A DNA stretch of 64,000 bases from Saccharospirillum sp039982735 (GCF_039982735.1 NZ_JBDWXV010000011.1:186001-250000); one strand, 5' to 3'. Numbered from the stretch's first letter, positions 34,960 to 44,574 are shown. Program-made: numbers and translations. The notes: generated from the sequence alone by a model not told the origin.

Positions 34960-35046
34960 CTGCTTGCTAGACTCCAGTGTTAGCATTTCCAATGCGATGC
35001 CCGGAGGCCACCGGTCAGAAACGTGAATAAAGACGAAGAGGTCGCT

Positions 35047-35484
35047 ATGTTATCCAAAATCATGGCCTGGTTTGATACTCCCGAAGAGCCTATTCCCGAA
35101 TTGACCGTGGAAGAAGCCATTACCGTGCTTATGGTCGAGATCATGATGTCCGACCACGACCCGGACACCCGTGAACAGGCGGCCATTATTGAACGGTTGA
35201 TGGATCGCACCGGAGAACCGCGCGAGGACATTCAGGCTCTGGTTACCCGCGCCCGGCAAACCCACGCAGACAGTCATGATCTGTATCAGTTTACCAAGTT
35301 ACTGAATGAGCAGCTGAGCGTCGATGAAAAAATGGATCTGATGGTCGATCTATGGCGCACGGCCCTGGCCGATGGAGTGATTGACAAGCATGAAGATCAC
35401 ATGATCCGGCGTCTGTCTGACCTTCTGTATTTGCACCACAGCCACTTTATCAGGGCAAAGCACCTGGCGATGGAGGTAGATTGA
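35047..35484 (+). CDS. TerB-like helical protein
   Basis: A 145-residue protein resembling the TerB fold: MLSKIMAWF, then EEAITVLMVEIMMSDHDPD and TALADGVIDKHEDHMIRRLS, the two acidic (D.D...R E) helix pairs typical of TerB-like domains that bind divalent metals. Such stand-alone domains occur in many gammaproteobacteria without a tellurite-resistance operon, so the role is unknown. ATG 35047 is preceded by AAGAGG. Confidence 0.8.
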   Translation: MLSKIMAWFDTPEEPIPELTVEEAITVLMVEIMMSDHDPDTREQAAIIERLMDRTGEPREDIQALVTRARQTHADSHDLYQFTKLLNEQLSVDEKMDLMVDLWRTALADGVIDKHEDHMIRRLSDLLYLHHSHFIRAKHLAMEVD

Positions 35485-35692
35485 CCCCACATCAGACAAA
35501 TTATTGACACCTTGGCCCCTGTTTCGAATCAAGTATTTAATTTATTACTTCAATAGGTAGCGGTGCGTTGCAAATAGCGTAAAGGCAGCCGATACTGCGC
35601 TGTGACCGGTGTCTCATACTAAAGATTAGAGCGCTCCGGCCGCCATCAAGCATGGTTAATGTGCCTGATACATCATTTTCTGGAGTACATGC

Positions 35693-36889
35693 GTGAATCG
35701 AAGACAATTCCTGTACCAGACGCTGTCCGCATCGGCAGTGTTAGTTGGAACAGGCTATGCCTCCGTTGACATGATACGGCGTTCGTCCAAGGTTTGGGGT
35801 CCGACCGAGGCCGAGCAGGCAAAAGCTGCGGTAGAACAAGCCTTGAAAGGGGCTCCCCTGGTTGATGAAGCGGTGTCGCACAGTGCGACGCCCTTTGCGG
35901 CGGCGCCTGATCGTGAAGGGCTCAGCTATGCTCAGCCGGCCAGGGCCATGCAATCGATGGGTCCACGCTATGAGACACCCAATGAGGCTACTGGCCTGAC
36001 AGTGCCTGCCTCGTCCGAGGCAGTAGCGGATGTGTCACCACAACCGGCCATTTCAAATACCCTGGCACCCGACTTCGCCACCATGACACCCGCGCAGCCA
36101 GAAGGCCCGGTGTTGGATGAAACCGCTGCAGCGGTTGAAGCCCCGGTATACGTTGCTGAAGTGGAAGACGAAGCAGAACGGGTGCGCCAGAAAGTCGAGC
36201 ATTTCGAATACGACTTTTCCGATGACGTGTTGATGACAGACACTGAGTATACGACTCTGGTATCGGCTCTGGAGCGTTTAAACCGGGTTCAGTCCTATGT
36301 CGGTCATGGCCATTTCAACGTGTTGTCATTCGATGACATGTTGCGTTATGCCCGTTATCAGCCACGCATCGGCGACTTTCCGACGGCAGAACTCGATTAC
36401 CTGGAAAAACTTTTCTACGACGACGTCTCACGCCTGGGCTTTTTTGGCGAGCGGGTGATCTCTGACCTGACACACAGTTACGCAGAAAATGACATTTCCA
36501 AGATTCCCGGCAGCGGGCACTATTTGCTGCGCGGCGACTCGGAAGCCTTCTACGATAAAGTTCGTGAGAAAGTAGGGGATACGCTGTTGTTGACCAGCGG
36601 CGTGCGCGGTGTGGTCAAGCAATACCACCTGTTTATGGCCAAAGCGGTACAGGCGGAGGGGAATTTGTCGCGTGCCTCTCGCTCTCTGGCACCCCCGGGC
36701 CATTCCTACCATGCCATTGGTGACTTTGACGTAGGCCGGGTCAACGGTGGGCTCAGTAATTTCACCGCCGATTTCGCCCAGACGGATGAGTTCAAAAGAC
36801 TCCAGGATCTGGGATTCGTCAAGATCCGCTACACCACCGACAATGAATACGGCGTACGTTACGAGCCGTGGCATATTCGGGTTGTTTGA
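35693..36889 (+). CDS. M15-family D-alanyl-D-alanine carboxypeptidase, Tat-exported
   Basis: A 398-residue cell-wall peptidase. The start is GTG 35693 with TGGAG seven bases upstream; the N-terminus NRRQFLYQTLSASAVLVG is a twin-arginine signal. Residues about 40-165 are a low-complexity Ala/Pro/Glu linker. The C-terminal M15/VanY domain has SGVRGVVKQYHLF, SLAPPGHSYHAIGDFDVG with the zinc His and Asp (near residues 343-349), and the closing EPWHIRV with the third zinc His. It probably trims peptidoglycan stem peptides. An intrinsic terminator follows. Confidence 0.87.
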   Translation: MNRRQFLYQTLSASAVLVGTGYASVDMIRRSSKVWGPTEAEQAKAAVEQALKGAPLVDEAVSHSATPFAAAPDREGLSYAQPARAMQSMGPRYETPNEATGLTVPASSEAVADVSPQPAISNTLAPDFATMTPAQPEGPVLDETAAAVEAPVYVAEVEDEAERVRQKVEHFEYDFSDDVLMTDTEYTTLVSALERLNRVQSYVGHGHFNVLSFDDMLRYARYQPRIGDFPTAELDYLEKLFYDDVSRLGFFGERVISDLTHSYAENDISKIPGSGHYLLRGDSEAFYDKVREKVGDTLLLTSGVRGVVKQYHLFMAKAVQAEGNLSRASRSLAPPGHSYHAIGDFDVGRVNGGLSNFTADFAQTDEFKRLQDLGFVKIRYTTDNEYGVRYEPWHIRVV

Positions 36890-36901
36890 GACACAAGACA
36901 T

Positions 36902-36930
36902 AAAAAAAGCGGGCTAAGCCCGCTTTTTTT
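36902..36930. terminator. intrinsic terminator, symmetrical
   Basis: AAAAAAAGCGGGCT followed by its complement AGCCCGCTTTTTTT after a minimal loop, 13 bases after the M15 peptidase stop. The symmetry makes it usable by transcripts from both strands. Confidence 0.9.
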
Positions 36931-36968
36931 ATACTTCAGGCACGGACAATCTTGAGTCGCGAGCCCGC

Positions 36969-37107
36969 GTCAGCCACCGGGTAGGTCTATCCGGGTGGTG
37001 CGACATATCGCTCGGCGTAAACCTATCCATGGCGGTCCGACGTCTCGGGCCTAGGCTTCGGCATCCATGCCTCAGACTACCCCGGATAGACCTACCCGGC
37101 AGATGAC
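36969..37107 (-). repeat. palindromic intergenic repeat R5
   Basis: Arms 36969-36995 and 37081-37107 pair over 27 positions with one G-A mismatch and two pairs that are G-U on the minus strand. The minus-strand core holds TCTGAGGCATGGATGCCGAA, the 15-base insert GAGACGTCGGACCGC at site 2 and a site-3 region extended by GCGATATGTCGCACCA, which contains its own GCGA/TCGC hairpin. It lies between two convergent genes, M15 peptidase and DAHP synthase. Confidence 0.84.
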
Positions 37108-37157
37108 ACTCAGTTTTGGGTTGCAACTTCTTCCGCTTAAACCCGAAACTACAGGTT

Positions 37158-38510
37158 TTATCCCTTTCTCGCCTGCTTCACTGCATCAGCAATCAGAAAC
37201 GACAGTTCCAGTGCCTGGTCGGCATTCAGTCTTGGGTCGCAGTGGCTGTGGTAACGTTCTGCCAGGTCGTGTTCGGTGATCTCGAAGGCGCCGCCGATGC
37301 ATTCGGTTACGTTGCGGCCGGTCATTTCAAAGTGAACCCCACCGGCGTGTGTGCCTTCAGCCCGGTGAATCTGGAAGAAGTCTTTTACCTCCGACAGAAT
37401 CGAATCAACGGCGCGCGTTTTGTAACCGTTGCCGGTCTTTATGGTGTTGCCGTGCATTGGGTCGCTGCTCCAGACCACGTTGCGTCCTTCCGCTTTCACA
37501 CGCTGCAACAGGGCCGGGAAATGGTCGGCGATTTTGTCGGCGCCCATGCGCACGATCAGGTTCAGGCGACCGGGTTCGTTATTCGGGTTCAGGATATCGA
37601 TCAGGCGGATCAGATCTTCCGGGTCGGTACTGGGGCCAGCTTTCAGGCCGAGCGGGTTGTGAATGCCACGGCAGAACTCGACATGGGCACTGTCGAGTTG
37701 GCGGGTGCGGTCGCCGATCCAGAGCATGTGCGCTGAGCAATCGTACCAGTCGCCGGTCAGGCTGTCCTGACGGGTCAGGGCCTGCTCGTAGGGCAGCAGC
37801 AGCGCTTCGTGAGACGTGAAAAACTGGGTCTCGCGGATCTGCGGCGTGTTGTCCGGAGAGATCCCACAGGCGCTCATGAACGCCAGGGTGTCGTCGATCA
37901 TGTCGGCCAGATGCTGGTAGCGTTCGCCCTGGGGGCTTTTGTCGACGAAACTCAGGTTCCACTGGTGTACCTGATGCAGGTCGGCCAGCCCACCCTGAGC
38001 GAAGGCGCGCAGCAGGTTCAGGGTTGAGGAAGACTGGTGGTAGGCCTTCAGCATTCTCGCCGGGTCGGGCACGCGGCTGGCTTCGTCGAAATCGATGCCG
38101 TTGATGATGTCGCCGCGGTAGGAGGGCAGGGTGACACCACCGATGGTTTCATCGTCGGCCGAGCGTGGTTTGGCAAACTGGCCGGCCATGCGGCCGATTT
38201 TGACCACCGGGCTTTGTCCGCCAAAGGTCAGCACAACCGCCATCTGCAGCAGCACTTTGAAGGTGTCGCGAATCTGGTTGGAATTGAATTCCTTAAAGCT
38301 TTCCGCGCAATCACCGCCTTGCAATAAAAAGGCATCACCATTGGCAACGCGCGCCAGTTGCTTTTTAAGCGCACGGGCCTCGCCGGCAAACACCAGTGGG
38401 GGCTGGTGGGCGAGTTCGGATTCAACGGCGTTCAGCGCCTCCTGGTCCGGGTAGGTGGGGAGTTGGCGAATGGATTTTTGGCGCCAGGATTCAGGGCTCC
38501 AGGATGTCAT
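37158..38510 (-). CDS. 3-deoxy-7-phosphoheptulonate synthase, class II
   Basis: A 450-residue type II DAHP synthase, the first enzyme of the shikimate pathway, condensing PEP and erythrose-4-phosphate. Signatures: LLQGGDCAESF near residue 60 with the metal Cys, KIGRMAGQFAKPRS, RGDIINGID, WIGDRTRQLDSAHVEF, GLKAGPS, VVWSSDPMHGNT with the metal His, and THAGGVHFEMTGRNVTECIGG. The class II type is the plant/Mycobacterium/Pseudomonas form, distinct from E. coli AroFGH. AAAGGA precedes the ATG. No leader peptide is obvious. Confidence 0.95.
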   Translation of the reverse strand: MTSWSPESWRQKSIRQLPTYPDQEALNAVESELAHQPPLVFAGEARALKKQLARVANGDAFLLQGGDCAESFKEFNSNQIRDTFKVLLQMAVVLTFGGQSPVVKIGRMAGQFAKPRSADDETIGGVTLPSYRGDIINGIDFDEASRVPDPARMLKAYHQSSSTLNLLRAFAQGGLADLHQVHQWNLSFVDKSPQGERYQHLADMIDDTLAFMSACGISPDNTPQIRETQFFTSHEALLLPYEQALTRQDSLTGDWYDCSAHMLWIGDRTRQLDSAHVEFCRGIHNPLGLKAGPSTDPEDLIRLIDILNPNNEPGRLNLIVRMGADKIADHFPALLQRVKAEGRNVVWSSDPMHGNTIKTGNGYKTRAVDSILSEVKDFFQIHRAEGTHAGGVHFEMTGRNVTECIGGAFEITEHDLAERYHSHCDPRLNADQALELSFLIADAVKQARKG

Positions 38511-38663
38511 GAGGTGTCCTTTGATTCAGTTCCGGGTTGTATTCGCGGGTGGTGTTTCAGCGTAACCTGACGGTTGCAGATTTCACATCATTGCATTCTA
38601 TGCGATCGATTCACGATTGCTATTGATGATTCGGCAATGCTGGTTTGCGCGCAGGTGATTCAG

Positions 38664-38693
38664 GAAACGGTCACCCCGTTCGGGGGGGACCGT
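38664..38693 (-). terminator. possible terminator after the YdiJ-like gene
   Basis: On the minus strand, ACGGTCCCCCC, loop GAACG, GGGGTGACCGT followed by TTTCC: a strong GC stem with one mismatch right at the stop codon, with only a short T-run. It is weaker than the other terminators in the window. Confidence 0.55.
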
Positions 38694-41600
38694 TAGCCGG
38701 TAAATCGATCGGCCAGATACTGCAGCGGGTGTTTCAGCGTAACCCCCTGCTGACGTTGCGCCTGGCTTCTACATGAATAACCGGTAGCGACCCACTGCTC
38801 GGCTGGCTGATTTTCCAGCAAGGGGCGCCAGGAAAGATCATAAATGGTGGCTGACGTGCCTTTGTTGCGGGTTTCGTGGCCATAGGTACCGGCCATGCCA
38901 CAGCAACCCACCGCTTCATGTTCGAGCGTTAGCCCCAAGGCAGAAAAAACCGACTGCCAGTCTTTCATACTGGCCGCAGCATTGGTTTTTTCGGTGCAGT
39001 GGCCAAGTAATTTGACCGTTCCCGGCTTAAACCTGCTTTGTAGTGATTCCAACTGTGCCAGCCGTTGACCCAAAAATTCCTGCAACAACAGCACGGGCGT
39101 TACGTCACCTTCCAGGTACTTTTTGTATTCCGACCGGTAAGCGAGGGTCATTGACGGGTCGATACCGACCAGTGGAATACCGCTTTTTTCCAGCTCTGCA
39201 AAATCTCTCTGGCGCCGTTTGGCAACCCAGGTGAAGGTTTTCAGGAAGCCATGAACGTGCAGGGGTTTGCCGTTGGCTCTGTAGGGCAAAACCCAGACTC
39301 TGAAACCCAGTTGCTGCAGGCAGCGCAGAATATCGGCCACGGTATCGGTGTCGAAAAAGCTGGAGAAGGCATCTTGTACAATGACCACAGACCGCTCGCG
39401 TTCAGCCGCCGGCAAGCCCTGAAGAATGTCTGCCTCGGCCCAGTCAATGCCCAGCTTGTGCATCAGGCTGCCCAGTTGATGGCGGTGTATGCGCGGGCTG
39501 TCGACCATGCCGGCGACATGCTCCAGAAACCATTGCACCGGTTTTGCCGCCATTAGGCCATTGTAGACCCATTTGAAGGGGCGCTTTGCCAGCCAGGGAA
39601 TGACAAATTCCAGGGTGCCAATAAAGTAATCCTTGAGCGGGCGCAGATAACGCCCGTAATACAGATGTAAAAACTTGGCGCGGAACTCCGGCACATCGAC
39701 TTTGATCGGGCACTGGCCGGTGCAGGATTTACAGGCCAGACAGCCCGACATTGACTCGTAGACTTCGTTACTGAAGTCATAATCGCCACGCTCCCGGCGC
39801 CAGGTGTTCCAGGCGCGCGGAATCCAGTGCAGCAGTGGTACGCGGCGCGCTTCGGCCGCAGCCAGGCTTTGGGTATTTTGACCTTGCTCGCCGAGCAGCC
39901 GGGTCCACTCGCGAACCAGTGAGGCGCGCCCCTTGGGCGAATGCTTGCGCTCGCGGGTGCCTTTCCAGGAGGGGCACATGGCGTCGTTCGGGTCGTAGTT
40001 GTAGCAGGCACCGTTACCGTTGCAGTACATGGCTTCGGATTGATAAGACCAGCTTTCCACCGGGATGGTGCGGTCGTAGTCGCCGCGCAGTGTCACCGCA
40101 TCGATCGCCAGTAACTTGAGTTCAGGTGCTGTCGTGGCAATTTTGCCAGGGTTGAGCTGGTTGTGCGGGTCGAAGGCGCGTTTGATCGCCTGCAATTCCG
40201 GGTACAGATCGCCAAAGAAGGCCGGTGCAAACTCGGAACGGACGCCCTTGCCATGCTCACCCCAGAGCAGGCCGCCGTATTGTTGAACCAGCTCAACGAC
40301 AGCATCCGTCACCCGGCGCACCGTTTTGACTTGCTCCGGGTCTTTCATGTCCAGCGCTGGCCGTACGTGCAACACACCGGCGTCTACATGGCCAAACATG
40401 CCGTAAGTCAGACCTTCGTCGTCCAGGACTTTACGGAACGCCATGATGAAGTCGGCCAGGTTTTCGGGAGGTACTGCGGTATCTTCCACAAAAGGTACGG
40501 GCCGCGCCTCGCCCTGGGCATTGCCCAGCAACCCAACCGATTTCTTGCGCATACCCCAGATTTGATTGACCGCCTTGTTACCCCAGGCCACCGAGTAGCC
40601 ATTGCACTTGCCGGGTTGCCCCTGCAACGCATCGAGGGAGTCAGTCAGGCGTTTTACGCCGGCCTCCAGGGTGGCATCGTCGTCGGCCGTAAACTCGACC
40701 AGGTTGATGCCATTGACGATCTCGCCCTCAGCGGATGGGAAGTACTCGGCCACGGTGTTCCAGACGATATCGCCCTTGGCCAGTTCCAGCACTCGGCTGT
40801 CGACCGTCTCGATCGAGGTCGGCCGAGCCTGCATCAGTGTCTGTGCATCGCGCAGGGAGGTTTCAAAGCTGTCATATCGCACGTTAACCAGTGCAGACAC
40901 TTTGGGAATGCTGAGTACATTCAGCCGCGCCTCGACAATAAAGCCGAGAGTACCTTCCGAACCGCACAGAATGTTGTTCAGGTTGAATTGGCCCTGATCA
41001 TCACGAATATGGGCCAGGTCGTAGCCGGTCAAACACCGGTTCAGTTTTGGAAAACGAGCTTCGATGTCCTGCTGGCGACGCTGGTGGATATCGTCGACCG
41101 TCTGGTGGACTCGTCCGGTCAGGCCAGGCTGTGCCTTGGCTTCAGCGAGACGGGTTTCGTCCAGGACCCCGGTTTCCAGTAGAGTGCCATCCAGTAATAC
41201 AGTGCTCAGATTCAGCACGTGATCCCGGGTTTTGCCATACATGACCGAGCCCTGGCCACTGGCATCGGTATTGATCATGCCGCCAATGGTGGCCCGGTTA
41301 CTGGTTGACAGCTCCGGTGCGAAAAACAGGCCGTGGGGCTTCAGCGCGGCATTCAACTGGTCTTTAACCGCGCCACCCTCAACCCGCACCCAGCCTTCTT
41401 CAGCGTTGATTTCCAGAATCCGGTTCATGTGCCGGGAGAGGTCGACCACAATGCCGTCGGTCAGAGATTGGCCATTGGTGCCGGTACCGCCGCCGCGTGG
41501 GCTGATGACAATGCTGTGCCAGTCGGGCTGGCTGATCAGTCGGGTCAGCCGCTGTAAATCTTCGCGATGGCGCGGGTAGATCACGGCCTGAGGCAACACC

Positions 41601-41746
41601 TGATAAATGGAGTTATCTGTCGCCAGAACGGTGCGGTTGGCGTAATCCGGATTCAGTTCACCCTCAAACCCGGTTTTGCGCAGGGCATCGATAAAAGCAA
41701 GATAATGGCTCTGGACCGGTGATACATCTTTCAGGCGTGGAATCAT
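38693..41746 (-). CDS. ydiJ: FAD/Fe-S D-2-hydroxyacid dehydrogenase, YdiJ type
   Basis: A 1017-residue fusion of an FAD-linked oxidase half (TVLATDNSIYQVLPQAVIYP, ISPRGGGTGTNGQSLTDG, DASGQGSVMYGKTRDHVL) with a C-terminal Fe-S half: CLACKSCTGQCPIKVD near residue 660 is a 4Fe-4S motif and CCGMAGTYGHE is a CCG-domain motif. Size and order match E. coli YdiJ, which is reported to oxidise D-2-hydroxyglutarate. I chose ATG 41746 (MIPRLKDVSPV), as in YdiJ; a GTG four codons upstream opens the same frame. It probably passes electrons to the quinone pool. Confidence 0.92.
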   Translation of the reverse strand: MIPRLKDVSPVQSHYLAFIDALRKTGFEGELNPDYANRTVLATDNSIYQVLPQAVIYPRHREDLQRLTRLISQPDWHSIVISPRGGGTGTNGQSLTDGIVVDLSRHMNRILEINAEEGWVRVEGGAVKDQLNAALKPHGLFFAPELSTSNRATIGGMINTDASGQGSVMYGKTRDHVLNLSTVLLDGTLLETGVLDETRLAEAKAQPGLTGRVHQTVDDIHQRRQQDIEARFPKLNRCLTGYDLAHIRDDQGQFNLNNILCGSEGTLGFIVEARLNVLSIPKVSALVNVRYDSFETSLRDAQTLMQARPTSIETVDSRVLELAKGDIVWNTVAEYFPSAEGEIVNGINLVEFTADDDATLEAGVKRLTDSLDALQGQPGKCNGYSVAWGNKAVNQIWGMRKKSVGLLGNAQGEARPVPFVEDTAVPPENLADFIMAFRKVLDDEGLTYGMFGHVDAGVLHVRPALDMKDPEQVKTVRRVTDAVVELVQQYGGLLWGEHGKGVRSEFAPAFFGDLYPELQAIKRAFDPHNQLNPGKIATTAPELKLLAIDAVTLRGDYDRTIPVESWSYQSEAMYCNGNGACYNYDPNDAMCPSWKGTRERKHSPKGRASLVREWTRLLGEQGQNTQSLAAAEARRVPLLHWIPRAWNTWRRERGDYDFSNEVYESMSGCLACKSCTGQCPIKVDVPEFRAKFLHLYYGRYLRPLKDYFIGTLEFVIPWLAKRPFKWVYNGLMAAKPVQWFLEHVAGMVDSPRIHRHQLGSLMHKLGIDWAEADILQGLPAAERERSVVIVQDAFSSFFDTDTVADILRCLQQLGFRVWVLPYRANGKPLHVHGFLKTFTWVAKRRQRDFAELEKSGIPLVGIDPSMTLAYRSEYKKYLEGDVTPVLLLQEFLGQRLAQLESLQSRFKPGTVKLLGHCTEKTNAAASMKDWQSVFSALGLTLEHEAVGCCGMAGTYGHETRNKGTSATIYDLSWRPLLENQPAEQWVATGYSCRSQAQRQQGVTLKHPLQYLADRFTG

Positions 41747-41870
41747 GAACTGGGACACTTGGCGACAACGACGGAGGGTATTCTAACGAAATACCCGCTA
41801 AATTCGAGGTCCGTTGACGCCAGGGTGTAAATTGAGGGTGGTTAACGTTGCTAGGGGAACACGGGTCAGA

Positions 41871-41963
41871 AACTCAAGAGTCGGAGTTTGCTGCAATGAC
41901 CAGCGACGGTATCCGTCGCGGGCCAATGCCTCAAAGGCAAGCCGAACTCTGATTGTTGAGTCT
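41871..41963. repeat. degenerate miniature palindrome R6
   Basis: The ends 41871-41893 (AACTCAAGAGTCGGAGTTTG) and 41938-41963 are roughly complementary and resemble the outer ends of R7 and R13. Inside are a perfect seven-pair hairpin GCGACGG/CCGTCGC (41903-41919) and a TGCC/GGCA side hairpin, but the family arms and core are absent. It lies between the YdiJ-like gene and the CBS gene. Confidence 0.5.
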
Positions 41964-41981
41964 CTGAGCCAGAGGCTCCCA

Positions 41982-42401
41982 CTAGGCCGTTTCTTTGTGC
42001 CAGGCCCGAAGCCGCAGCAGGGCGGCGAGCACATCAGTACGGGTGATTTCACCGATGAGTTTGCGGTGATCGGTGACCGGGTATTTTTTGGGTTTGTCCT
42101 GGGTCATGATCTGGGCAAGATCGATGATGCTCATCTCGCCCGACATGGTGAGCACATCTTGGCGCATGATATCTGAGACGAGGGTCGTGTTTTCCCGGTA
42201 GTAGCTGTCGGTGATCAGGTGCTTCAGGCAATCTTGTTCTGAAATGTAGCCAACCAGATGGTGCTGATCGTCAACCACCGCACCGCCGAGCATCTTGTTT
42301 TTCAACAGTTTCTGAACGGCTTCGGTAACGGTCGCTGTTGCTGGAATGGTGACCCGGGCCGGGGTCATGCAGTCAGCAACGGTGAGGGACTCCTGCTTCA
42401 T
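41982..42401 (-). CDS. stand-alone CBS-domain pair protein
   Basis: A 139-residue protein made of two CBS domains: VADCMTPARVTIPATATVTE..LGGAVVDDQHHLVGYISEQDCL, then VSDIMRQDVLTMS..KKYPVTDHRKLIGEITRTDVLAALL. CBS pairs bind adenosine nucleotides and act as energy sensors, usually by protein contact. ATG 42401 (MKQESLTVADC) has AAGGAG at nine bases. No partner domain is present, and the neighbours (ydiJ, proS) give no clue to the target. Confidence 0.9.
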   Translation of the reverse strand: MKQESLTVADCMTPARVTIPATATVTEAVQKLLKNKMLGGAVVDDQHHLVGYISEQDCLKHLITDSYYRENTTLVSDIMRQDVLTMSGEMSIIDLAQIMTQDKPKKYPVTDHRKLIGEITRTDVLAALLRLRAWHKETA

Positions 42402-42525
42402 GTTGGACTTCTCCTTCCAGGCTAACGGGAAGCGCAACGGCCGATACCGGTGCGCTTCGCAGATTGGGTGCCCAGGTCAGAGACACCCATTATTAGCTTA
42501 GTAGGCGGCCGAGCGTCTGTAAAAT

Positions 42526-44250
42526 TCAGCGGCCCAGGCTGGTCAGGATGTGTGCGATGGCGTCTTCTTTCTTCAACACCACTTTGTCGTCGGCGCCGCG
42601 TGCCTTGTATTCCAGCTCACCATCGGCCAGACCGCGGTCGCTGACAACGAGGCGGTGTGGAATGCCCATCAGCTCCATATCGGCGAACTTGACGCCCGGG
42701 CTGGTTTTCTTGTCACGATCATCCAGCAATACCTCGATGCCGGCTGCTTGCAGGTCGGCGTAGAGTTGCTCGGCGACTTCCATCACCTCAGGTGTTTTGT
42801 GCGCATTGAGCGGTACGATACCGACCTGGAATGGCGCCAGTGCATTGGGCCAGATGATGCCGTTTTCATCGTGGTTTTGCTCGATGGCAGCAGCGACGAT
42901 GCGACTGACGCCAATGCCATAACAGCCCATGTTCATGATCTGGCTCTTGCCGTTCTGGTCGAGCACGGTCGCGTTCAATGCCTTGGCGTATTTGTTGCCA
43001 AGCTGAAAAATGTGGCCAACTTCGATGCCCTTTTTGATCAGCAGGGTGCCTTTGCCGTCCGGGCTCGGATCGCCTTCGACCACGCTGCGCAAGTCGGCAA
43101 CGGTTGGCAGAGCGACGTCGCGCTCCCAGTTGACGCCAAACCAGTGCTTGTCGTCTTCATTCGCACCGGCACCAAAATCAGACATGACGCTGACGGACCG
43201 GTCGATGATCAACGGAATCGGCAAGCCAACCGGGCCCAGTGACCCCGGGCCAGCGCCTACGGCCGCGCGAATGGCTTCTTCACTGGCCATGGTCAGCGGC
43301 GCTTTAACACCGGGCTGTTTCTCGGCCTTGATCTCGTTCAATTCATGGTCACCGCGGACGATCAACGCGATCAGGCCACCCTCAATGTCCTCTTCCGCTT
43401 CGACGATCAGTGTTTTGATGGTCTTCTCGATGGGCAGGTTGAAGCGTGTGACCAGGTGTTCAATGGTCTTGGTATCCGGTGTATCAACCTTGCGTAATGC
43501 TTCTGTTGCTTCGCCTCTCGGTTCCGACGGCATCAGCGCTTCGGCCATTTCGATGTTGGCGGCAAAGTCGCTGCTGTCGGAAAAGGCGATGTAGTCTTCA
43601 CCGGAGTCGGCCAGTACCTGAAACTCGTGCGAGGCCGCGCCGCCCATGGCGCCAGAGTCGGCCAATACCGGGCGGTAGTCGAGGCCCAGGCGGTCAAACA
43701 CCCGGCAGTAGGTGGCGTACATATTGTCGTATTCGGCCTGCAGTGACTCCGGCTCGATGTGAAAGGAGTAGGCGTCCTTCATGATGAACTCGCGAGCGCG
43801 CATCACGCCAAAGCGGGGCCGGAATTCATCACGGAACTTGGTCTGAATCTGATAGAAATTGACCGGCAATTGCTTGTAGCTGGTCAGTTCATTTCGTGCG
43901 ATGTCGGTGATGACTTCTTCATGGGTCGGGCCGAATACAAAGTCCCGCTCATGGCGATCTTTCATGCGCAGCATCAGTCCGTCCATAGCGTCGAAACGAC
44001 CACTTTCCTGCCACAGTTCAGCCGGCTGGATGGAAGGCATCAGCAATTCCTGAGCCCCGGATCGGTCCATTTCCTCGCGCACGATTCGTTCGACTTTGCG
44101 CAAAACCCGCAAGCCCGTCGGCAGCCAGGTGTACAGGCCCGAGGCCAGCTTGCGGATCATGCCGGCCCGCAGCATTAATTTGTGGCTGACAACAACGGCA
44201 TCGGCCGGGGTTTCCTTGACGGTGGCGATCAGGTACTTGCTTGCGCGCAT
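42526..44250 (-). CDS. proS: prolyl-tRNA synthetase
   Basis: A 574-residue class II synthetase of the bacterial type with the inserted YbaK-like editing domain (about residues 225-400). Motif 2 (FRDEFRPRFGVMRAREFIMKD) is near residues 137-157 and motif 3 (GCYGIGVSRIVAAAIEQ) is near 440. The start MRASKYLIATVKETPADAVVVS is standard. R7 in minus orientation lies in its leader, about 75 bases upstream of the ATG. Confidence 0.97.
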   Translation of the reverse strand: MRASKYLIATVKETPADAVVVSHKLMLRAGMIRKLASGLYTWLPTGLRVLRKVERIVREEMDRSGAQELLMPSIQPAELWQESGRFDAMDGLMLRMKDRHERDFVFGPTHEEVITDIARNELTSYKQLPVNFYQIQTKFRDEFRPRFGVMRAREFIMKDAYSFHIEPESLQAEYDNMYATYCRVFDRLGLDYRPVLADSGAMGGAASHEFQVLADSGEDYIAFSDSSDFAANIEMAEALMPSEPRGEATEALRKVDTPDTKTIEHLVTRFNLPIEKTIKTLIVEAEEDIEGGLIALIVRGDHELNEIKAEKQPGVKAPLTMASEEAIRAAVGAGPGSLGPVGLPIPLIIDRSVSVMSDFGAGANEDDKHWFGVNWERDVALPTVADLRSVVEGDPSPDGKGTLLIKKGIEVGHIFQLGNKYAKALNATVLDQNGKSQIMNMGCYGIGVSRIVAAAIEQNHDENGIIWPNALAPFQVGIVPLNAHKTPEVMEVAEQLYADLQAAGIEVLLDDRDKKTSPGVKFADMELMGIPHRLVVSDRGLADGELEYKARGADDKVVLKKEDAIAHILTSLGR

Positions 44251-44323
44251 TGGAGATCTCTGGGTTGCAATGAGTGTTGGCCGCGTATTGTAGGGACAAT
44301 ACGCCTGAAGGTGTAGTGGTGCC

Positions 44324-44539
44324 CTTATAACTCAAGTTTTGGAGTTCGCGGTTGGCTATGTTGCCAGTCGTCCGCACCGGCCACCAGGTAGGGCTATCGA
44401 GGGTCGGGCGGGATGCCGCCCACTCAACCCATCCATGGGGCCTGGACCGCAGCATCCTTGCTGCGGACCACCCTCGATAGCCCTACCTGGCATCCGGTGC
44501 TAATTCTTTGCTAGCGAACTCCAAAACTTGAGTTATAAG
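44324..44539 (-). repeat. palindromic intergenic repeat R7 with perfect terminal inverted repeat
   Basis: This is the best full-length copy. The outermost 26 bases (44324-44349 and 44514-44539) are perfect inverted repeats containing the end motif GGAGTTCGC. Next comes a side hairpin (TTGGC/GCCA near 44352-44366), then arms 44375-44404 and 44470-44499 with one mismatch and two pairs that are G-U on the minus strand. In minus orientation, site 1 is TG, site 2 is empty and site 3 is the long GGGCGG/CCGCCC hairpin. It lies in the proS leader region. Confidence 0.88.
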
Positions 44540-44574
44540 TACAAGCCCTAGTTTCGGAGTTAGCAACCAACTGA

